Below the pieces are notes generated by a model. That model was not told the origin of the DNA. It did not search any database and saw only the letters and a list, made by a program, of their open reading frames with translations. A stretch of 5,424 bases of DNA, from positions 1 through 5,424 of the forward strand of contig DAOVYC010000052.1 in assembly GCA_030635805.1 (NCBI GenBank), read 5' to 3'. The stretch is from a bacterium (GTDB lineage Bacteria; Patescibacteriota; Gracilibacteria; JAUYGZ01; DAOVYC01). A program made the translations under genes and the position numbers. The first letter of the stretch is position 1; each line of letters begins with the position of its first letter. Positions 1-2,670 of the stretch are shown here, piece after piece.

Positions 1-404
1 AAAGCGAATAGTTTAAAAAAATTCAAAATTCCCTCGGAAAGCCCTTGCCTTTTTCTTATTTCCAAACCGTCATGCGCTCTTTTTATCAAAACAATAATTC
101 CGCCCTGAAAGACCGGAACCACTAAAAACCAAAGGATAAAAAATACAATAACTCCAATTATAAGCCATTTGGCCAACGATCCGTACTTGGTGATTAACTG
201 ACTTAGCGTATTAAAAATTTCACTGATTTTCAACTCGTGATCAGAAAGGTTTGGTGCGTGAGAAAAAGACCAGTATTGCCAAATCATCCAGAGAGCCTCA
301 ACACTTAAGGTGATAAATCCAAGTACAAATCCAAAAAAGAAAAATTTACTCTTGTTCTCTTGCGTTACCCGCCACGCCTGAGCAATGATGGCTTTGTGAT
401 TCAT
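1..404 (-). CDS. Hypothetical two-pass membrane protein, 3' end beyond window
   Basis: The frame is open from an ATG at 404 down to base 1, giving 134 codons and no stop, so the C-terminus lies outside the window. The protein begins MNHKAIIAQAWR with a short amphipathic, basic N-terminus. A first hydrophobic segment spans about residues 20-42 (FFFFGFVLGF...). A polar stretch of about 35 residues follows, then a second, strongly hydrophobic segment at about 77-107 (WLIIGVIVFFILWFLVVPVF) and a basic loop (KRAHDGLEIRKRQ). This pattern suggests an inner-membrane protein with more helices to come. There is no catalytic motif and no signal-peptide cleavage site that I can see. I do not recognise a named family; similar proteins starting MN.KAI..QAW are, from memory, common unnamed proteins in Patescibacteria. 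No Shine-Dalgarno sequence precedes the ATG. It is transcribed divergently from dnaN and shares its promoter region. Confidence 0.8.
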   Translation of the reverse strand, partial: MNHKAIIAQAWRVTQENKSKFFFFGFVLGFITLSVEALWMIWQYWSFSHAPNLSDHELKISEIFNTLSQLITKYGSLAKWLIIGVIVFFILWFLVVPVFQGGIIVLIKRAHDGLEIRKRQGLSEGILNFFKLFA

Positions 405-442
405 ATCTGAGGAAATTATCAGTTTTAAATTATCTTCTTTCT

Positions 443-451
443 TGTTATAGT
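443..451 (+). promoter_or_regulatory. Extended -10 promoter of dnaN
   Basis: TGTTATAGT matches the extended -10 form TGnTATAAT with one mismatch. No good -35 box lies upstream, which is usual for extended -10 promoters. Transcription would start near 458, giving a leader of about 20 bases that contains no Shine-Dalgarno sequence. Confidence 0.5.
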
Positions 452-454
452 ATA
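449..454 (-). promoter_or_regulatory. Candidate -10 box for the minus-strand membrane protein gene
   Basis: On the minus strand, bases 454 to 449 read TATACT, a good -10 hexamer about 45 bases upstream of the ATG at 404. No convincing -35 box sits 17 bases further upstream. It overlaps the plus-strand -10 box of dnaN (446-451) because the shared GTATAC core is palindromic. Confidence 0.4.
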
Positions 455-479
455 CCCGATATTTAATTTTCAGTATAGT

Positions 480-1589
480 ATGCGTTTCAAGTGTACCCAG
501 CAAAACTTCCTACAAGCACTCGAAGTGGTAAATCGAGTTATCGACACTAATTCCACCTTACCCGTCTTGAATAATATTCTACTCAAGGCTGAGGGAAAAA
601 GGGTTTTTATGTCAGCCACAAATCTTGAAATGGTAATAAATTGTTCTTTTAAGACAGATGTGAAGAACGAAGGAAGCATTACCGTACCGGCAAAGCTTCT
701 TTCCAGCTATATCTCCCTCTTAAAAGATGAAGAAATAGAAGTCAAGTTGGAAGAAGGGGTTGCTATTAGCGTTGTTTCACCATCGTCAAAAACGAAAATC
801 AAGTGTATTTCCGCCGAAGAATTTCCCCTGGTTCCCCAAGTGGACAAAGAAGCATCTTTTGTTATTCCAACAAAAGATTTTATGAAGGCCGTCTCCAAAA
901 CCGACTTTGCCGCCGCCAGTGACAACACCAGACCGGTATTAGCCGGCATTTATATGCATGCCGCCAAAAAAGAACTCAAAATGGTCGCTACGGATAGTTA
1001 TCGTTTAAGCGAAAAAACCATGGAACTAAATAGTTCCATCAAAGAAGAATTGGACGTTATCATCCCGGTTCGTGCCGTTACCGAAGTGGCCAGAATCGCC
1101 TCCAAAGTTGAACCGGATGAAATTGAAATCAATATCGGCAAAAACCAAGTGCTATTCTCCATAGGAGAGGTAGATTTCATATCTCGTCTTATTGAAGGAA
1201 AATTTCCAAATTACCAACAAATCATCCCATCAGACACCAAAACCAATATCGAAGTAAACAATGAAGATCTTGCTCTGGCCGTCAAAAGACTTCAGCTTTT
1301 TGCCAAGGAAAATAACAACAAAATCATTTTCAATATAACAAAAGATAGTATTGAACTAACCACTCCGGTTACCCAAATAGGCGAAGAAGAATGTAGTGTC
1401 CCGGCAAAAGTTGACGGTCCGGAAACGATCATCGCCCTCAATGCGGAATTTGTTCTCGACGTTCTTGCCAATATTCCCAACAAAGTGCATATCGGTCTCA
1501 TCGACAAAGTCACTCCGGCCGTTTTTCACGGCAAAGACGAAAAGGACTACGTTCACATCATCATGCCGCTCAAGATTCAGGATATCTAA
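480..1589 (+). CDS. dnaN: DNA polymerase III sliding clamp, beta subunit
   Basis: This complete 369-residue protein is the ring-shaped processivity clamp that tethers DNA polymerase and repair proteins to DNA as a homodimer. Length is normal for the family (E. coli 366). Three clamp domains lie at about residues 1-121, 125-248 and 250-369. Landmarks are LPVLNNILL (28-36), SAEEFPLVP at the end of domain 1 (111-119), TRPVLAG (150-156), TDSYRLS (171-177, the family's TDxxRL motif), EGKFPNYQQIIP closing domain 2 (239-250), and the C-terminal TPAVF...HIIMPLKI (345-366), which forms part of the peptide-binding pocket. The ATG at 480 is supported by the typical N-terminus MRFKCTQQNF. No Shine-Dalgarno sequence precedes it. 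dnaA is not next to it on the left; instead a divergent membrane protein gene is. A large inverted repeat begins on its stop codon and probably ends its transcript. Confidence 0.97.
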   Translation: MRFKCTQQNFLQALEVVNRVIDTNSTLPVLNNILLKAEGKRVFMSATNLEMVINCSFKTDVKNEGSITVPAKLLSSYISLLKDEEIEVKLEEGVAISVVSPSSKTKIKCISAEEFPLVPQVDKEASFVIPTKDFMKAVSKTDFAAASDNTRPVLAGIYMHAAKKELKMVATDSYRLSEKTMELNSSIKEELDVIIPVRAVTEVARIASKVEPDEIEINIGKNQVLFSIGEVDFISRLIEGKFPNYQQIIPSDTKTNIEVNNEDLALAVKRLQLFAKENNNKIIFNITKDSIELTTPVTQIGEEECSVPAKVDGPETIIALNAEFVLDVLANIPNKVHIGLIDKVTPAVFHGKDEKDYVHIIMPLKIQDI

Positions 1590-1662
1590 AAAATTCCGTA
1601 TATTTTGTCCAATACGTAGAGACACGCCGATGGCGTGTCTGTATGTAAAATATAGAATTTTT
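1589..1662 (+). terminator. Large inverted repeat at dnaN stop codon; probable dnaN terminator
   Basis: The arms pair in three blocks. AAAAATTC (1589-1596) pairs with GAATTTTT (1655-1662), and TATATTT (1599-1605) with AAATATA (1648-1654). TACGTAGAGACACGCC (1613-1628) pairs with 1632-1647 around a GAT loop, with one mismatch and one G-U. The only unpaired parts are CG (1597-1598) and a six-to-seven-base bulge on the left side. The right arm ends in TTTTT, so the RNA could act as an intrinsic terminator, and it is nearly symmetric so it could work both ways. The GAGACACGCC core resembles a REP-type palindrome. It is much longer than an ordinary terminator and may be an inserted element. Confidence 0.6.
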
Positions 1663-1667
1663 CTGCT

Positions 1668-1690
1668 GGAAGAGGTTTGTAGCCTTTTCC
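1668..1690 (+). repeat. Short inverted repeat (hairpin)
   Basis: GGAAGAGG (1668-1675) and CCTTTTCC (1683-1690) form eight pairs with one G-U around a seven-base loop. It is the middle of three consecutive hairpins after dnaN. No T run follows, so it does not look like a terminator. Its role is unknown. Confidence 0.45.
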
Positions 1691-1694
1691 ATAA

Positions 1695-1714
1695 AGACGC
1701 GATTTATCGCGTCT
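1695..1714 (+). repeat. REP-like palindrome
   Basis: AGACGCGAT (1695-1703) and ATCGCGTCT (1706-1714) are perfect reverse complements around TT, so the RNA would form at least seven GC-rich pairs with a four-base loop. The GAGAC/GTCTC-type ends resemble the core of the large inverted repeat at 1613-1647 and, from memory, palindromic repeats scattered in cyanobacterial and Patescibacteria genomes that are moved by REP-associated (Y1) transposases. No transposase gene is in the window. The right arm is also the left edge of unit A, and the matching bases recur at the edge of unit B without a left arm. Confidence 0.5.
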
Positions 1715-1720
1715 CTCTAA

Positions 1721-1749
1721 TTGACGTAAATACTCTCTTATGAGACAAT
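1721..1749 (+). promoter_or_regulatory. Candidate promoter of unit A with an internal inverted repeat
   Basis: TTGACG (1721-1726) and GACAAT (1744-1749) are 17 bases apart, the ideal sigma-70 spacing; the -10 box matches the consensus at only 4 of 6 positions. The spacer holds TCTC-TTAT-GAGA (1734-1745), which reaches into the -10 box and could be an operator. Support comes from conservation of the whole arrangement in unit B. Confidence 0.5.
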
Positions 1750-1756
1750 CTGCGAG

Positions 1757-1839
1757 AAGGAAGAATTGGCAAAACGCCAATTCCGGACCTTAAAAACTTC
1801 AAAAAAAAGATGTCAAAAATGGGTAAGATGTTCTTATCC
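1757..1839 (+). ncRNA. Structured 5' leader of unit A
   Basis: There are two hairpins. The first has an outer helix AAGG/CCTT (1757-1760 with 1788-1791), an internal loop, and an inner helix GAATTGGC/GCCAATTC (1763-1770 with 1776-1783). The second is GGGTAAGA-TGT-TCTTATCC (1821-1839), eight pairs with one G-U. Between them is an A-rich single-stranded stretch containing CTTAAAAACTTCAAAA, well conserved in unit B. Several paired positions differ between the copies but keep pairing, which argues for a real RNA structure. Translation of the following ORF starts 40 bases further on. It could be a riboswitch-like leader, a thermosensor or a small RNA domain; nothing in the sequence decides between them. 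Confidence 0.5.
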
Positions 1840-1879
1840 AGGCTGGAATTCGGTATTTCTTTTACAGAAGGAGGTAGTC

Positions 1880-1960
1880 ATGAGACGTATCTACCGAGAC
1901 GATGGATTTTCATTCAACAGTTGCTATGTTGATGAGAATCAGAACAGCACAAAAAACTGA
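1880..1960 (+). CDS. Small 26-residue protein of unit A
   Basis: ATG at 1880 is preceded by AAGGAGG at 1868-1874 with a five-base gap, close to a perfect match to the 16S 3' end. The 26-residue product starts MRRIYRDDGF and ends NQNSTKN. It is hydrophilic, has one Cys (residue 15), and has no membrane helix, so it is not a typical type I toxin. I recognise no family. The frame is open further upstream to a TTG at 1766, but that would read through the structured leader and the Shine-Dalgarno sequence, so the ATG is preferred. The unit B ORF is also 26 codons and begins alike (MR, then a basic residue, then I or L), yet the rest of the peptide is different. It may be a functional small protein, a leader peptide whose translation matters more than its sequence, or a variable secreted peptide. 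Confidence 0.5.
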   Translation: MRRIYRDDGFSFNSCYVDENQNSTKN

Positions 1961-1961
1961 A

Positions 1962-2004
1962 ACCTCAAAGACAAGCAGTACTCTTAAAGAGTAAAAAAGG
2001 AGGT
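1962..2004 (+). promoter_or_regulatory. Possible hairpin hiding the second ribosome binding site of unit A
   Basis: ACCTC (1962-1966), just after the stop codon of the 26-codon ORF, can pair with GAGGT (2000-2004) of the second Shine-Dalgarno sequence. Inside this, TACTCT (1979-1984) pairs with AGAGTA (1988-1993). The RNA could therefore mask the second site unless a ribosome finishing the first ORF opens it. The outer helix is only five pairs, so this is tentative. Confidence 0.25.
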
Positions 2005-2023
2005 AAGTATGAACTGGCCATGA
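1997..2023 (+). other. Strong ribosome binding site with a four-codon ORF
   Basis: AAGGAGG (1997-2003), five bases, then ATG at 2009 repeats exactly the start-site layout of the 26-codon ORFs. The reading frame is only Met-Asn-Trp-Pro followed by TGA (2021-2023). It may be a minimal ORF used to stall or load ribosomes, the ruined start of a formerly longer second peptide, or a chance ATG. Unit B has no equivalent. Confidence 0.3.
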
Positions 2024-2065
2024 CATAGAACTTCTGCACACAAGCATTTTTTTTGAAGCTATTAT

Positions 2066-2098
2066 GGCATTGTCCGTTCGCGGACAATGCCTTTCTTT
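2066..2098 (+). terminator. Intrinsic terminator of unit A
   Basis: GGCATTGTCCG (2066-2076) pairs perfectly with CGGACAATGCC (2081-2091), eleven pairs around a TTCG tetraloop, followed by TTTCTTT (2092-2098). This is a textbook rho-independent terminator. Confidence 0.9.
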
Positions 2099-2179
2099 AT
2101 TTGGAAATTTCATTCTGACCGATTCTCAAAAAAATAACCTCCGGCAGATCATTCACAAGCAAATAAAATAAGTTTTTCG
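2099..2179. other. Spacer between units A and B
   Basis: The 81 bases between the unit A terminator and the unit B promoter box are AT-rich and show no ORF with a ribosome binding site, no hairpin of note and no clear match to unit A. Confidence 0.5.
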
Positions 2180-2191
2180 GCGTCTCCCTAA

Positions 2192-2220
2192 TTGACATAA
2201 ACACTCTCTCATGAGATGAT
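2192..2220 (+). promoter_or_regulatory. Candidate promoter of unit B with an internal palindrome
   Basis: TTGACA (2192-2197) is a perfect -35 box and lies 17 bases before GATGAT (2215-2220), a weak -10 box matching at 4 of 6 positions. The spacer contains the perfect palindrome TCTCATGAGA (2207-2216), overlapping the -10 box, at the same place as the imperfect version in unit A. A strong -35 with a weak -10 covered by a palindrome would suit a regulated promoter. Confidence 0.5.
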
Positions 2221-2223
2221 TCG

Positions 2224-2299
2224 AGGGTAGAAATCGGCACAGTGCTTGATTTCGCCCCTTGAAAACTTCAAAAGAAAAGTGGGCAAGATGTTCTTGTTC
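2224..2299 (+). ncRNA. Structured 5' leader of unit B
   Basis: It has the same two-hairpin plan as unit A. The first hairpin has outer AGGG/CCCT (2224-2227 with 2256-2259), inner GAAATC/GATTTC (2230-2235 with 2248-2253) and a small GCA-CAG-TGC tip (2237-2245). The second is GGGCAAGA-TGT-TCTTGTTC (2281-2299), eight pairs including two G-U. Against unit A, the T-A pair of the second hairpin becomes C-G, and the helices of the first hairpin change on both sides. CTTGAAAACTTCAAAA between the hairpins is conserved. Confidence 0.5.
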
Positions 2300-2335
2300 A
2301 ATATCTTTCATTTTTTCTCTTACAAGGAGGTATCC

Positions 2336-2416
2336 ATGCGGAAACTTTGCTTAGTATTTGCTTCTGGAGAAATCCAAAAAGCAAACCACAAAGCCAGCAG
2401 AAACAGCAACCTCTAA
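2336..2416 (+). CDS. Small 26-residue protein of unit B
   Basis: ATG at 2336 follows AAGGAGG (2324-2330) after five bases, the same start-site layout as in unit A. The 26-residue product starts MRKLCLVFASGE and ends SRNSNL. It has a short hydrophobic patch (LCLVFA, residues 4-9), a basic and polar remainder and one Cys (residue 5). The hydrophobic patch is too short for a membrane helix, and it is not a convincing signal peptide. I recognise no family. Equal length and equal control signals with a different sequence make it a partner of the unit A peptide. After the stop, CAACCTC (2407-2413, overlapping the last codons) is the exact complement of GAGGTTG (2459-2465). Confidence 0.45.
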   Translation: MRKLCLVFASGEIQKANHKASRNSNL

Positions 2417-2465
2417 AATAAAAGGTCAACGAGGAAAAAGATAGGTCTTTTTTCTCTTGAGGTTG
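2407..2465 (+). promoter_or_regulatory. Possible alternative RNA structures in the unit B tail
   Basis: CAACCTC (2407-2413) can pair perfectly with GAGGTTG (2459-2465). Enclosed between them is a hairpin of about eleven pairs, GAGGAAAAAGA with TCTTTTTTCTC around TAGG, and a nearby second CAAC (2427-2430) competes for the GTTG end. The outer arm overlaps the last two codons and stop of the ORF, so ribosomes at the stop would prevent it forming. This could be attenuation-like, but it is not matched by an equivalent pairing in unit A. Confidence 0.3.
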
Positions 2466-2468
2466 TAT

Positions 2469-2502
2469 GGCACCACTTACTTTACAGGTGGTGCCTTTTC
2501 TT
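2469..2502 (+). terminator. Intrinsic terminator of unit B
   Basis: GGCACCAC (2469-2476) pairs with GTGGTGCC (2488-2495) around an eleven-base loop, and TTTTCTT follows (2496-2502). Like the unit A terminator it starts GGCA and ends TGCC, preceded by TAT, but the rest of the helix has changed on both sides while keeping pairing. Confidence 0.85.
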
Positions 2503-2559
2503 ATTTTGCAAAAGCAAATCCAAAAAACTCAGCCATCAACAGCTAAAATGAGTTTTTCA

Positions 2560-2587
2560 TTGTTTTTTTACCAGAAAAACGTATAAT
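2560..2587 (+). promoter_or_regulatory. Promoter of mfd
   Basis: TTGTTT (2560-2565) and a perfect TATAAT (2582-2587) are 16 bases apart. Transcription would begin near 2594, leaving a leader of about 77 bases. A second -10-like TATATT (2657-2662) lies just before the GTG and could give a nearly leaderless transcript. Confidence 0.7.
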
Positions 2588-2613
2588 GTACTCAAGCCTA
2601 ACCGATTTTTTGG

Positions 2614-2650
2614 GGAGGTCATTTTCTAGAGGAAGGTCAATCAGACCTTC
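2614..2650 (+). promoter_or_regulatory. Direct repeat and alternative hairpins in the mfd leader
   Basis: GAAGGTC (2632-2638) pairs perfectly with GACCTTC (2644-2650) around a five-base loop. GGAGGTC (2614-2620) could pair with the same right arm through one G-U, because GGAGGTCA and GAAGGTCA form a direct repeat 18 bases apart. The RNA therefore has two mutually exclusive hairpins. Alternatively, the repeats are a protein-binding site. Confidence 0.35.
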
Positions 2651-2670
2651 GATTCTTATATTAATTTATC

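Larger units (their letters stand above)
1709..2098 (+). repeat. Unit A: first copy of a tandem small transcription unit
   Basis: This 390-base unit is homologous to 2180-2503. The shared parts, in order, are: a promoter-like box (1709-1749 against 2180-2220, 35 of 41 bases identical, all six differences transitions); a leader hairpin; the block CTTRAAAACTTCAAAA; the hairpin block TGGGYAAGATGTTCTTR; AAGGAGGTA before an ATG; a 26-codon ORF; a tail with TTGARG...TATGGCA; and a terminator. The copies differ most inside the ORF. Unit A is longer mainly through extra sequence in the leader (9 bases at about 1811-1820) and in the stretch after the ORF, which carries a second ribosome binding site. 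Confidence 0.7.
2180..2503 (+). repeat. Unit B: second copy of the tandem small transcription unit
   Basis: This is the 324-base homologue of 1709-2098, with the same order of promoter-like box, two leader hairpins, strong Shine-Dalgarno sequence, 26-codon ORF, tail and terminator. It starts with GCGTCTCCCTAA, matching the right arm of the palindrome before unit A, but the left arm is missing here. The next gene, mfd, has its own promoter beyond the unit B terminator, so unit B appears self-contained and not simply the leader of mfd. Confidence 0.7.

Noticed and set aside
1396..1743. 115-codon plus-strand frame overlapping the dnaN end and the hairpins
   Set aside because: Its first half is out of frame within dnaN and its second half runs through inverted repeats and the unit A promoter box. 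It has no ribosome binding site.
1586..1780. 64-codon minus-strand frame across the dnaN-unit A spacer
   Set aside because: It consists of the palindromic repeats and the unit A leader read backwards; the repeated DTPSACLYV-like bits come from the inverted repeats.
1834..1842. TTATCCAGG, a 7 of 9 match to a DnaA box, near dnaN
   Set aside because: It is a single imperfect match forming part of a conserved leader hairpin. With no cluster of boxes and no dnaA next door, there is no support for an origin.
2064..2171. 35-codon ORF starting ATGGCA in the unit A terminator
   Set aside because: Its start is within the terminator stem and the transcript should end at about 2098, inside the ORF. The peptide does not resemble the one at the same place in unit B.
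1709..2503. Type I toxin-antitoxin pairs or CRISPR repeats
   Set aside because: The peptides lack the hydrophobic helix of type I toxins, and no antisense promoter is evident. There are only two long units, with no short regular repeats and spacers.
2467..2586. 39-codon ORF starting ATGGCA in the unit B terminator, preceded by GAGGTTG
   Set aside because: It runs through the terminator and ends inside the mfd -10 box. The shared ATGGCA is explained by the conserved base of the terminator stem.
2221..2670. Unit B as a simple attenuator leader of mfd
   Set aside because: Unit B ends in its own terminator at 2469-2502, and mfd has a clear separate promoter (2560-2587). Unit A is a second copy not adjacent to mfd.
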